Positions 37,306-49,588 of a DNA stretch of 64,000 bases are shown piece after piece. Under the pieces are notes generated by a model. The model was not told where the DNA came from. It saw nothing but the letters and a program-made list of their open reading frames with translations, and searched no databases. This DNA comes from Archilochus colubris (Eukaryota; Chordata; Aves; Apodiformes; Trochilidae): the NCBI GenBank assembly GCA_023079485.1, contig CM041089.1:15905660-15969659 (forward strand), read 5' to 3'. The position numbers and the translations under genes are program-made. The first letter of the stretch is position 1; each line of letters begins with the position of its first letter.

Positions 37306-39226
37306 TCAGGATCCTTGGGTTTAGGTTTCCATTCCTTGGTGGTGGAGGATTTTGGAAATCACAAAGCTCTGAGAGTTTTTGCCCTAAAAGTGCAGGTGAT
37401 GGAACCCAAACATTCAGTGGCTGTGTTCTCCTCTGCTCTTATCCATAGGCTTGGATGCACACCAGGCATTTCCTCTTGATGCTGTCTTAGGAGAAAACCT
37501 TTTAATGGAAGTTATGCCTTTTTCTCATTTTTTGTTGTCCCTCAGATTTCCCCACAAAACAATTAGTTATTTCCTAAATGCAGCCTTGGTTTGTACCTGT
37601 ACATCTTCTGTGACCTTTTCTTTGGCTTTATGAATGCTCAGTTGACCATCTTATTGCTTCAGAATTTATTTATTACTTGAATCTCAGTACAGATGGGCTC
37701 TAATCAGGACCTGAGACTGATCTTTTTCATTTTTATTTTTTAAGCTCTGCGTCTCTCTGAATATCAAGGATACTTCTGAGGCTTGGAAACAAAGCACAGG
37801 GGAAAGGAACTTAAGGCTATGTTTTATCTTAATATTTATTTTGTATACTGCTTTAAATTCTCTTCTGCAACATGTTTGCTTGAGTTATTTTGGCTGGGTA
37901 GAACAGAGGGTGCTAATTCTCTGGAATATCCCAAAAAGCTGTCAAGAAGTGCCCTGTCACATTGGTGCCATCTATGGGATGAATTCTGTTCAGCCACCAC
38001 AGCAGCTTCTGGGAGCTTCAAGAGTTTTTGATGCCTCAGACATGGAACTGAGATCCAAGGATGTAAATTCTCCCAATTCCCAGGGAAGCAGGAGTGTAGA
38101 CAAAGTTCTCTTCCCAGGTTCTGATTGAGGGTGTCCATGCAGAATTCATATTGGAAGGCTCTTCATAAATTTGTACACTGCATTGGTGGAATTCTAGGAA
38201 AATATCCGAAAAGAGAGTATGGAAAAGCAGCAACTCAGTACTCAGAAATGGTTTTTTTTTTAATTAAAAACTTTAAGGTGGCAGTGCTAACCATAAATCT
38301 AATTATTACATCTTATCTTCCTCTTCTCTTTGTCCTTCTCTGCAAGGAGGCTTTTTGACAGGTAAGAAATATTGAAAAGCTATTGAAAGCTGGCTACTTA
38401 CATTTGTTGGTAGAGTTTATCTCATGTAGTACCTGTGAGATTTTAAAGCAGTTATGTGAATTGCAGCTGACCCAGTTTTTTATGACTTGAGAAGCTTTGA
38501 AAGCACTCAGGGTTTCATACCATAAACTCTTTTTCTGAAAGGTGATTATCCTGTTGAACTGTGATTAAAACTCTGGTTTTTTGCTCCTTACACAGAAGAC
38601 TGTGGCCATACTGGTAGCTGAAGGTACATGTCATGTGTTTGTAGTGCATTATTTCCCTTTCAGCACTGATCAGCACTTCTGGGTCATTAGCAAGCAGAAT
38701 TTCTCTGCTCCAGAACTCGTGGGATCATCTCACCCAAAATCCAGGGCAGAGAGATGAGGCCCCAAGAGAAAAATTGTCCTAACTGCAGTGTTGTTGTTCA
38801 ACAAGCAAAGATAATGTGTTGGTGGGTTTCAGAGTGTAAGATTTGTGCATTAGATTAAGATCAGAGCAAAAAGGAATCTGCTGTGTGTAACATTGGCTCC
38901 AGCACTTGGAATGTTAGGAATGTCCCTGCTGATAAGAGACAGGGAGTTTTCAAAGGAAGCTCAGATGATCTCTGAGAGGAACTGAAATTAGATCCCTTTT
39001 GTGTGTGTGTGTGAATGTTCTGGTTCAGCAGCAGGGTAACTGGAAGGTCCCCAGGGACCTGGAAGTGCTCCCCTTGGATTCAGCCTGAACACAGGCAGAG
39101 TTCCAGGTGGGGTGGTACTGCTGGGCAGCCAGAAACCCCAAGGAGGAGGGCTCCAGAAATACCTCCTCCTGAGCAGGACATGAGGACTGCTGATGTTCTG
39201 ACATCCTGTGTTTGAGTGGGTACACA
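37306..39226 (+). other. Intronic unique sequence
   Basis: No exon or mobile element recognised. A short GT run lies at about 39000-39013. Confidence 0.5.
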
Positions 39227-39920
39227 GCAGAGAGAGAGGGACAGAGAAAGAGAGAAAGAGTCAGAGACAGAGAGAAAGGGAAGGGGAAAGAGAAAGAGAG
39301 AAAGGGAAAAGAAAGGGAAAGGCAGAACAGAAAGGAAAGGGAAAGGGAAGGGAAGGGAAGGGAAGGGAAGGGAAGGGAAGGGAAGGGAAGGGAAGGGAAG
39401 GGAAGGGAAGGGAAGGGAAGGGAAGGAAGGGAAGGGAAGAGAAGAGAAGAGAAGAGAAGGAAAGGAAAGGAAAGGAAAGGAAAGGAAAGGAAAGGAAAGG
39501 AAAGGAAAGGAAAGGAAATGAAAAGGGAAAGGGAAAGGAAAGGAAAGGAAAGGAAAGGAAAGGAAAGGAAAGGAAAGGAAAGGAAAGGAAAGGAAAGGAA
39601 AGGAAAGGAAAGGAAAGGAAAGGAAAGGAAAGGAGGAAGAGGGAGGAATAGAAAGAGGAAGAGAGAAAGAGGAAGAAGAAGAGGAAGAGAAAGAAAGAAA
39701 AAGAGGAAGACGAAGAGAAAAAGAAAGAGGAAGAGGAAAGAGGAAGAGAAAGGAAGAGAAAGAAAGAAAAAGAGAAAGAGGAAGAGAAAGGAAGAAAGAG
39801 AAAGTGAAAAAGAAAGAGAAAGAGGAAGAGAAAGAAAAAGAGGGGAAAAAATAAAGAAGGAAAGAAAAAAGAGGACAAAAGAAAGGAAAAGACAGAAAGG
39901 AGAATAAAGGAAGAAGGAGA
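39227..39920 (+). repeat. Compound purine tract with (GGGAA)n and (GGAAA)n pentanucleotide arrays
   Basis: Almost pure purine on the + strand for nearly 700 bp. It starts as irregular AGAGAAAG, then 16 GGGAA units (39345-39424), a short GGAAGGGAAGAGAAGAGAAG transition, 12 GGAAA units (39459-39518), a TG interruption, and 20 more GGAAA units (39537-39634). Irregular GAAAGAGGAAGA sequence follows to about 39920. Uninterrupted purine runs include 39329-39518 and 39520-39648. The Lys/Arg/Glu/Gly frames on + and Ser/Phe/Leu/Pro frames on - are compositional. Confidence 0.95.
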
Positions 39921-42252
39921 ATCAGCTGCAATCAAGGTTTAACAAACCCATTGTAGCAATCCCTAGTCAGCCCATCAAAGTCTTTGTGAGGGCACTGCTT
40001 ATCAAACCAAAACACTGGAAAGGCTTTGACCTTTTTTTTTTTTTTTTCTATTTTTATTTTCCATGCATTTAAAAAATATTCTTCTGACTGAAATTCTAAC
40101 CTGCTAGAGTGTTTCTCTTGGGAACTGTTAAGAGGTAAAACAGGCTGTGTTATCACATAGTACAAAACTGCAGTAAAAGTCTCCTGTGAAACAACCACCA
40201 GACAGGTGGTGTTGAGGAGGAGATGCTGCTGGATACATAGGAACAATCATAAGTATCACTGACAGCAGCTGCTGCAGCAATTACCCATTAATTGGTTTTT
40301 ATTGATGATCTGCAATAGCTAATAAACTTTTAACAGGCTATGAAATCCCTCATGGATCAATCTTGCTATTAACAGACTGCATCATAACCAATACTTATTA
40401 ACTCTCTCATTGATGTTTGGAAATGGAAGGAGTAAGTGGACTGGATGTCAAAGGGAAAAATGGAGATGTCATTCCAACTAAATTTATTTTATTTATTTAT
40501 TAGTTAGTTACAATTTACTTCAGCAGATGAAGCAATCTATTTGAAAAGCAGGGTTTGGGGACATCTTTTTAGCTTTGCGTGCTGTTAGGACAAGATGAGA
40601 CTTCCAGGCATGGAGTTACAGCACAATCAGAGGAAAACTGGTAAAGAAAAACAGGTTTCAGAGAATGGGGCAGGGGAGGTGTTCCCTGTGTTCCATGGGA
40701 CACAAAACTGACTTTAGGGGAAACACTGTTCAAAAACTCAGGGCTGAAATAACTTCAGGAGCTACTTGTGGTGGATCATCAGATTTGCTCAGTCTCATTT
40801 TTCTCAACCAAAATAGTTATTTAGTGTTATGCTCTGGGATTTTGGTGGTTTAGGCTAAATAAACAGAAGGCTAAGGGAGATACTTAAGGACTACGAACCT
40901 GTATTGAAGTAAAATGTTGACAAATTTGGCATTAAAGTTTCAAAATACCATAGACAGCAGAGAACTGAGGAAGATTTTAAGCAGTCTGGCTGCTATGGGC
41001 TAAATTCTCTGGGATCCCTAGAACTCTGAATTCTTGGGACATTCTTGCTGAATTTCCAAACAGTGTCAATGTTAATAATTTACATTGTATGTACATCCAA
41101 TTCTGCACTTTAAGAGAGCAAATAATTTTACTTAAATCATGTCCTTGTTTTAGTTCTATGCTATGAAAAGCACTTACCTCAGTGTGGCATAAGCCCCCTA
41201 TATTAAGAGTTCAAACATGAAATTCTTGAAGAGAAATGTAGGCTGTATGTGTAATGTCTGATGTCTCTTGTTTCATGTCCTGCTGGGATTTCCTGTATCT
41301 TCCTTACTGGTACAGTAATTTCTACTGGAAATGTCTGCACCTGAAATAAGTGATTATTTCAGAGGATTTTTGTAAATATTTGCTTGAATCCCTTATAAAT
41401 ACTCCTTACAGTCTGCAACTGTTTGGAGTGGCACTGAAAATATTTGTAGGTTTAGGTAGCAGAGAAAACACTCCCAGTCTTCAGCATCTGCAAGACTCTT
41501 CCCCTGACAAACCCCTCATTTACTGATGAGAAATCTTGCACCAGGAGAGGAATCACCCCCACAGCCATCACAACAAAAACTTCCTTTAGGTTACAGGTAT
41601 TGCCAGAAATTACCTCTGGTTTCTTGGCAGTGAGTGAATTGAAGGTATAAAGAAGAAAAGCCTCTCTATTAAGAAAAGTTGTGGCTGAAATGTGTTAGTA
41701 CAACCAGTTATGTGCAGGGATGAACAGAGCTGATAGAGGCTGCAAGGAAGTGTTGGCTTCAGTTCCCTTCAGCAGAGCTTTCTTGTCCCAAGGTCACTGA
41801 AAAGCAGTGTAAATCCAAACCAGTAAAGTGTTTCAACTTACACTTGGTGGTAATTATGGTTTGGTCTGCTGAGAAGTCAAGTACTTAAACCTCCTCGTGT
41901 GATCTGTAACTCAATCTCTTATCTGGTGCTTGTGTTCCAAGAAAAGCTGGAATGAGTGGTGAGATGGAAGAAAAGAAAAATACATCTGTAAAATAGTCTG
42001 GGCTGGTGAGGCAGAATGAGCACACAGCTGAGCTCCCCAGACAGCTCACACAACCTTCTGAGATAAGTGGAGATGTTGCAGCAGTTCTAATTAATGTAAA
42101 TACTGATGTCAGTGTTGTGATACTTCCCATGGGATTTCACAGGAAAATCAGGCTTCTGAAGCTACAGCTTACCTGGGAAACTCTTTGCAGGAGCTGGAAA
42201 CAAAAACCTCAAGCAGGCCATGGGGTGATGGTTCTGGGGCTGCATGTGCAGA
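39921..42252 (+). other. Intronic unique sequence
   Basis: A T16 run at 40032-40047; otherwise no feature recognised. Confidence 0.5.
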
Positions 42253-42756
42253 TCATAGAATCATAGAATCACAGAATCATAGAATGGGCTGGGTTGGAAG
42301 GGACCTCAGAGATCCCCAAGTCCAACCCTTGATCCACTCCCCCCGTGGTTCCCAGCCCATGGCACTCAGTGCCACATCCAGGCTCTTTGGAAAGATCTCC
42401 AGACACGGAGAATCCACTACTTCCCTGGGCAGCCCATTCCAATGCCTGATCACCCTCTCCAGAAAGAAATTCTTTCTCATCTCCAACCTAAACCTCCCCT
42501 GGCACAACTTGAGACCCTGCCCTCTTGTCTTGCTGAGAGTTGCCTGGGAGAAGAGCCCAACCCCCCCCTGGCTCCAACCTCCTTTCAGGGAGTTGCAGAG
42601 AGTGATGAGGTCTCCCCTGAGCCTCCTCTTCTCCAGCCTCAACACCCCCAGCTCCCTCAGCCCTTCCTCACAGGAATTCTGCTGGATCCCTTCACAGCCT
42701 CCTTGCTCTTCTCTGGACCTGCTCCAGCACCTCAGTCTCCTTCCTGAGCTGAGGGG
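42253..42756 (-). mobile_element. CR1 LINE 3' segment, young, antisense
   Basis: It starts with four octamer-type tail units, the longest such tail in the window, then GGGCTGGGTTGGAAGGGACC and TGGTTCCCAGCCCATGGCAC. No TTGT insertion; CTTCCTCACAGGAATTC upstream type. Truncated after CTGAGCTGAGGGG. The - strand reads the ORF2 C-terminus without a break across most of its length ([32 protein letters not shown]), so it is recent. Confidence 0.96.
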
Positions 42757-43698
42757 TCTGAGCTCAGAGCTTTGCTGGCTCTTTGCCTCTCTGACAGTTC
42801 CCTTGGAGGCAGATTCTTGCTTCTTCCCCAGTAATGCTCTGGCCCTTGGGATTGGCTTCTCTAAGTGCCCAGATGAGTGGGGGTTCTGCAGTCTCACTGT
42901 TCACCAGCACCCTCCCTGTGGTACACTTTCATTTTGCAGTTTTTCTTATCAGCTGTTTGTGGTACAGGAAAAGCAAACAAGGAAATACCCCTTGAGACTT
43001 GCTAATGGGTTCAGGAAAACAAACACTTGTGGCTTTAGCTAAAAGAATAAACATAAAGAGGGCAAAATAATAAATGTCTTTGTGTCTCATGACGACTTTC
43101 CTCAGTAAGTATTATTTGAAGTTAGTATCAGAAGCTCTCTCATAATTCCCCTACTTGCATAGCTTTACTCTTCTGCCTAGAAAAAACCCAAAAAAGGTCC
43201 CTTTGCTATTTTCTCCCCAAAGAGCCATTGTGTAACCCCTCAGTTTTATTCCTTCGGCTCCTTTCATGTCTGTGTCTCTTTCCCAGGCATCCTTGCCTGG
43301 GGACCAAAGACCATTCCTGTATTTAGAGCCTGTTAGCATTTGAAAATAAAGTGAGTTTTGTCTTGTGTGGTGAGCCCTTCTCCAGGACTGCTTCCCTCTC
43401 CTGGACTGCTCAGGTTTCAGAGGATTCAGCCCAGAATTCCTTCCTGCAGGTGGCACTGATGGGAACTGGAGAGTGTCTGTACCCTGAGCCCATAAATGAT
43501 GCAACATTTTCCTAACATGAAGGAAAATTCATAATTTAGTGACATTCTCTGAACTGTCAGAGGTAGCTGATGGAAATGCATCTTGAAGAAGGGAAATTTA
43601 AAATACTCATTGAGGGATACACGCTCTGACCTGTACTGCAGAAGTCAGGAGGAAACGTTCTGTAGTTTATAGGGACAGAACATGGATGGAATGGCAAA
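42757..43698 (+). other. Intronic unique sequence
   Basis: No feature recognised. Confidence 0.5.
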
Positions 43699-43863
43699 TT
43701 ATCCAGAACCAATACTTCACTGTGCTCATAGTTATTGTTTTGTGTTTATTAGGATCAAATTTTGGTTGCCATTTTACTGCCAGATATATCATTGCTGTGA
43801 ACTAATGCAGCTTGTTTTGTGCAAGTTTGGATTTAATTAGCTCTGAATTTTTCCATACCAGCA
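43699..43863 (+). repeat. Short LTR-like repeat, copy 1, 5'-truncated
   Basis: About 165 bp matching 46090-46250 in the same orientation. Shared blocks are TTATCCAGAACCAATACTTC, GCCATTTTACTGCCAGATAT, TTGTTTTGTGCAAGTTTGG and TCTGAATTTTTCCATACC. Both copies end their similarity exactly at CCAGCA. Family not identified. Confidence 0.85.
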
Positions 43864-46036
43864 AAGGCCTGGTCATGCAGGTGGGAACTGTATGGTATTT
43901 GTAGAGCATGGGTGTGAAAGAAGCAAATAAAGATATTTCTGCTTGTTCCTTTCACAAAATGAAGTTTGTCAGTGCAAAGCTTCTGGAATCCATTTCTGTT
44001 TCAGTCAAGAAACACAGCATTTCATTATGAGGAGATGGGCTGCATGCCTCATCCTTTCAAAATCGCTATTAAACAGCAAAAATATCCTTACAAAAGCAGG
44101 AAGGAAACACGAGACACACTGGATTCTCCAACTTTTGGGTTTTGTTTGGATTATATTTTTAAATCCCATTTCTTTACATTGAACTTGTCCTTTTCTATGC
44201 TTACTTGATTAACTATTTGTTATTGTTTTCACTTGCACAAAATGACAAATGGCTTCAGAACACTGGGGGTTTATTTACTGAAGTGAGAAGGAGAAAACAA
44301 ATTGCATTGAAATCTTTCAGTTTTACAGATAAGAGAGTTCCAGGTTGTTCATTTTCTGTTTCTCTCTGCACTGTGCAATCTGCAGAGGTTGGGTAGGAAT
44401 GATGCAAATCTTGTTACTCCCAGTGACATTTAGGAGGTAGTATTTTTATAATGGTATTTGCCTAAAGTATTAGAAAAGCTGGAAAAAGGCCAGAAAAGCT
44501 GACAACCCCCTAGTGCAGATTCCTTTCTGGTTTTGCCCATTTTACTTCAATTAACTGATCTAAGCAATTACTCTAATTAACTGATGTAGGCACTGGTGTC
44601 AGTACTGTAGGTGTGCTTGCATTTTGGAGGAATGACAAAGTGGGTTTATATCATGGGATGCTGGTTACTTTTGGGTATTTAAATATCTACCATTTAATTG
44701 ATTAGCCTGGGCTCATTGAGAATATTTTTCATATTTTATGGGTTTGTGTCTCTGTGTTTGGGGTTTTGCACATGGTGTGTTTGCTGCTGCTTTATCACAC
44801 CAACTGGCAAATGGTTCTGATGTTCCTGTTTCTTTCCAATGAAGGAGAGAAGTTCAAATAATTGTAACAAACCTATTTATTTATTTATTGGCTGCATTAC
44901 TTTTGCACTGACTTTTCAGAGTGAGTTTTTGGTGGCAGCCACTCTCTTGAAATCTGGTAGCACTCAGAATGGGAGAAGTGCAAAAAACAGCAGATTATGA
45001 TTAAATTTAGGTCATCTCTGCCTCAGCCGACTGTAACAGGGGGTTTAAATAGTAGTAATGTTATCAGTGATCTTAAATTCCAGGTATTAACAGGCTTGAA
45101 TATTGGAAAAAATAGGTTGAATGACTTGTGTTACAGAACCCATATGTAAAAGACACAGAAGGGCTTACTCTCTTCTTAAGGTCCTTCTAAAGTGTTTTCA
45201 GCCTATCTGCACGGTACCAAAAATCCAATCCTCTGCCAAATGTCAACCCCCTTGATCCTTTCAGTGTATTGCACTATCAAGCTGACAGATTGTAGCACTG
45301 AGACTGCTGCAATTAAAATCAAGAGCCTGGCTCTGGTTCTACTGTTTTGCCAAATGCTGTGAAATTAAGGTGCTCACTTTCCCTTGGAGTTCGTTGTGTC
45401 TCCTGGCAAGGTTTGTGCACCAAGTCAGCAGTTGTTGGAATACCACTCAGTATCTCAGCTCCTCTTTTCTAATTCCTCCCCAGCCCACAAAGTGTTGTGG
45501 TGACTGACAGGTTCTCCTACTGCTTGTTCCTATCTGGAGATTAAACCATGACTGATGGAGCTGTGCCCCAGAGGTTTTCATTTCCTGGGTGTCCCCCTCA
45601 TCTGCTGAATGGCATTTACTTGCCCTGTGGGAAAACAAAATTGAAAGAGCTGCTCAAACCAAGACAGGTTTTCCAATTCACCTGATTGCAGTGTGTATGG
45701 GCAAAGTCATACAAATGATTTCTGGCTTATTATTTATTTCTGAGCTCAAAGGGATGGATGGATTACACTGGCACTGGCTGGAGATTGGTCAGAGCCCTCT
45801 TAAATCTGACCCTTAGCTCAGTGGTGCTCTATAATTAGTTAACACATACTTGATAGATACCATAGGCTTCCAAGCACCAGAACTGCATTCAGAATACTTT
45901 ATAAAGTGAATGAAACAGTTGATCACTTGCAGTTCATGTTTCTCTTATCCTTTCTTAAAAATTTCTACTCATCTGCTTGTCATCTTGACAATTTTTGAGT
46001 TCCAGGTTGATGCTAACAAAAGATCACCTATAAAAA
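43864..46036 (+). other. Intronic unique sequence
   Basis: No feature recognised. Confidence 0.5.
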
Positions 46037-46250
46037 TGTCCTGGTTTGGGCAGAGAAACAGCAAGGTCATTTTTCTGGGTGGTAACAGCTTATCCAGAAC
46101 CAATACTTCACTTCTCTCATAGTTATTATTTTGTGCTTATTAGCATCAACTTTTGGTAGCCATTTTACTGCCAGATATATTGTTTCTATGAACTAAACTT
46201 GTTTTGTGCAAGTTTGGATTTAATTAGCTCTGAATTTTTCCATACCAGCA
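46037..46250 (+). mobile_element. Short LTR-like repeat, copy 2, possibly full length
   Basis: 214 bp beginning TGTCCTGGTTTGGGCAG and ending CCAGCA, so it has TG...CA ends. The start is the same as that of the solo LTR family at 33692 and 53259, but the body differs. No clear flanking duplication (AAAAA against GATGT). It may be a small solo LTR or a remnant of one. Confidence 0.55.
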
Positions 46251-46623
46251 GATGTTGCAGCCTTGGAAAGTGCTCCTTTCTCAGATTTCTGTGTATAGAG
46301 ATTGAACAGCAAAGTCCATAATACTGTTATTTATGAAATGCTGTAGCTTACTTCCTTCTGATATGGAACCAACCACTTGTTGTTGCCAGATAAAAGGCCA
46401 TGCCTACCAATTGATAAGAATTCTTATGCAGTGCAGAGCTGTGGATTCCTTGTGGTGTCTTCTTTCCATCTTGAGATGGTTTGATATCAGAAAAAGCCAG
46501 GTTGCTGAGATGGCAGAAATACAAAATTATGGCAAAAGTTCATTTAACAGCACGATGTAATCAGTGAGGCAGCAGTGTGCCCACAGGACCTGCAGTCTGC
46601 CTTCTGCTGCCCTTAGGAGGAGA
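46251..46623 (+). other. Intronic unique sequence
   Basis: No feature recognised. Confidence 0.5.
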
Positions 46624-47140
46624 TCATAAAATCACAGAATGGGTTGGGTTGGAAGGGACCTTAAAGCTCATCCAGCTCCAACCCCCTGCATGGGCAGGGA
46701 CACCTCCCACAGCCCAGGGTGCTCCAAGCCCCATCCAACCTGGGCTGAGACACTGCCAGGGATGGGGCAGCCACAGCTTCCCTGGGCAGCCTGGGACAGG
46801 GGCTCAGCACCCTCAAATTAAAGAATTTCTTCCCCATGTCCAACCTCCATCTCCCCTCTTCCAGTTTTAACCCATTTCCCCTTGTCCTCTCCCTACCCCC
46901 CCATGCACAAAGCCCTCCCCCAGCTTTCTTGGAGCCCCTTCAGATATTGGAAGGTTGCTCTGAGCTCCCCTGGGAGCCTCCTCTTCTCCAGGCTGAACAA
47001 CCCCAATCCCTCAGCCTGGCTTCCCAGGGAGGTGCTCAGCCCTCTGAGCATTTCAGTGGCTCCTCTGGACACCTTCCAGGAGCTCTGTGTCCTTCTGGTG
47101 TTGGGTTCTCCAGAACTGGACACAGAACTCCAGGTGGGGT
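46624..47140 (-). mobile_element. CR1 LINE 3' segment, different subfamily, antisense
   Basis: TCATAAAATCACAGAATGG tail, GGTTGGAAGGGACCTTAAAG, CCCCCTGCATGGGCAGGGAC, TTCCCTGGGCAGCCTGGGAC, and an AACTGGACACAGAACTCCAG end. The ACCTTAAAG and CATGGGCAGGG wording sets it apart from the young copies; the sense copy at 52222-52661 shares it. Confidence 0.93.
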
Positions 47141-49176
47141 ATGATAGCATCCTTTGGTCACCCAGGTTACTCTCCTGGTGCTATTGTTGCCTTCCAATTC
47201 TGTAATTTTACAATTAAATCTCCACCCCATGCTCTGCTCCTGTTTACCTGATGATGGAAAATGGACAGGAAAATGTGTAGGCTGGCAAGTTCTTTGTGAG
47301 TACCTTTGGTGTCCCTGCTTGGGTCCTGACCCTGGAAGTGCTTAGATCTCACAAAATGCTTTTGCAGCTCTTCCTGTAGATGAGAAAATTGGAAAAAGAG
47401 AGGCCACCAGTTGTAGGTTTCCATACTCTGTTGATCCCTCTGGAGGCTGCAGACAAATGTGTGACTGGAAACTTTCTGAGTTTGGAGTCTGAGACATCAT
47501 CACTCCTCTTCAGCCTCAGTGTTGCAGAAGGGCATGAACACAATCAGGCAATCTTTAAATTAATGAATTTTTTCCTCAGTGAATAATGCATAACCCCAGC
47601 TCTTACTGCTACCAACACTCCGTGTTGTTTTGTAATGAAATATGAATTTCTTCCATATTTGAAAACTCTTAAGTACATTCACTTTGTGAGTAGTGCAAAA
47701 TTTATGACTTCTTCATTATTCATTACAATGCTTTTTTTAAGTTTGTAAGTATATTTAAATGACATGATAGATGACCACCCAGTCACTTACCAGCCCTCAA
47801 AATAAATGATTGTAGATTTGGAACTCTTAAGGTCTGAGCCTTCTCTTTTCCTGGTCACATTAGATATGAGCTCTGGAGTCTGCAGTCCTTCAGGCCAAGC
47901 TGTGCACAGCATTTGGGCACTTTCTGAAGCCTTCTGTAGGAAAGGATCTGAAGTGAAACCTGTGAAAGTGTTTGAAGATCTGTGCTTCAGCAGGTGCAGG
48001 GCTGTGCTCAGGCTGTGGAGGGTCAGAGCCAGCAGTCAAGGTTTGTGTTGCTGTGCCTTGTGCAAATCAGAGCTGGGAGCATGCAGGGTGCTGCTGAGGC
48101 TTACACAGCTATCCCGTGTAATCAGTGTTTTATTTATGTGTTTTGACAATGAGGATTTTAATCTTGGTAATTGATGTGGAGGAACAGAAATTGACATTTA
48201 TGAAAAAACAGTAATCATCATTTGTCAGATCTGAATTGTTAGATCCAAATGATAAAAACTGATCCATGCTCAAGGATCAACTTTCCATGCCCAGGACCAA
48301 TTCTCCCCCTCTCCCCACCTGTACTTCTGTGGCCAGTTCTGGAGTCCCCACATAAGGACACAGAGCTCCTGGAATGTGGCCAGGACTTGGTAACTTCTCA
48401 CCTCCCACTCTCCCTCTGTGATGAGACATTCTTTTGGGAGAGACAATGAAAATTATCTGGAATAATGTAAATAAATGTCAAGACTGTGTATAATTTTCTG
48501 ATAGCTGTCATAAATTATATTTTCTAGCCATCTGCTAATGCTCTTGCAACATTTCTGAAGAAATATCTGTACTTCTTGTCATCTCCAAGTGCTGTCCCTG
48601 TATGGAGAAGTCACTGTTTCATTATACAAAGTCCCCCCAGTTGCTGACTCTGTTGGTACTGCTTTGGTCTGCTTTCCTTACAGCATTATCCCAGACTTCT
48701 GTCTTTTGGAGGAAGGATTTGTTTCCTATTTGTTTTCCTATTCCAATCAGTAGCCTTCCCACCTCTGCCTCAAGTGCTTGAGGTTTGTGCATCATCCTCA
48801 GGTGTGAAATGCTGGCACAGTTTGATGGTTTTAAGAATATGGTTTTGAAAGGGGGGGTTCAAACCTCTTCTGCCATAAAGGAGAATCTGTAACACCTGCC
48901 AGTCAAGTTCATTCCATTTTGCTGCTAGAGGAACTGGTTAGGTCCTTCCCTATTGAAAATAATTTGTGTTGAACAATTAGTGCTGCTTAATTGTATTTTA
49001 TTGCAAGAGAGGCACATAATTAAAGAGCTGCTTGCAGTTGCTGTGGGGCCAGAAAGGGTCAGAAACTACTTGTAATTGGAATATATTTAGTGAATGTTAA
49101 TTATTAGGTCTAATCATCTAACTGCCTCTTTATTCCACAGGATTCAAAAAAGGTTCCAGCATATTTGAGTTGCTGT
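47141..49176 (+). other. Intronic unique sequence
   Basis: No feature recognised. Confidence 0.5.
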
Positions 49177-49588
49177 TCATAGAATCACAGAATCCTAGAA
49201 TGGGCTGGGTTGGAAGGGACCTCAGAGATCACCAAGTCCAACCCTTGATCCACTCCCCCGTGGTTCCCAGCCCATGGCACTCAGTGCCACATCCAGGCTC
49301 TTTGGAAAGATCTCCAGACACGGAGAATCCACTACTTCCCTGGGCAGCCCATTCCAATGCCTGATCACCCTCTCCAGAAAGAAATTCTTTCTCATCTCCA
49401 ACCTAAGCCTCCCCTGGCACAACTTGAGACCCTGCCCTCTTGTCTTGCTGAGAGTTGCCTGGGAAAAGAGCCCAACCCCCCCCTGGCTCCAACCTCCTTT
49501 CAGGGAGTTGGAGAGAGTGATGAGGTCTCCCCTGAGCCTCCTCTTCTCCAGCCTCAACACCCCCAGCTCCCTCAGCCTCTCCTCCTCC
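49177..49588 (-). mobile_element. CR1 LINE 3' segment, young, antisense
   Basis: Three tail octamers, then the same 3' end as the 42253 copy. It lacks the TTGT insertion. It is truncated just at the CCCTCAGCCTCTCC block, where a short CTC repeat begins, so the upstream diagnostic region is mostly missing. Confidence 0.95.

Noticed and set aside
39080..39935. Long frames (up to 283 aa) on both strands through the purine tract
   Set aside because: The products are monotonous Ser/Phe/Leu/Pro or Lys/Arg/Glu/Gly strings explained by GGGAA and GGAAA units; a pure repeat without stops opens every frame.
42185..43042. 285-aa + strand frame
   Set aside because: It runs antisense through the CR1 at 42253-42756 and into unique sequence; the real coding wording is CR1 ORF2 on the other strand.
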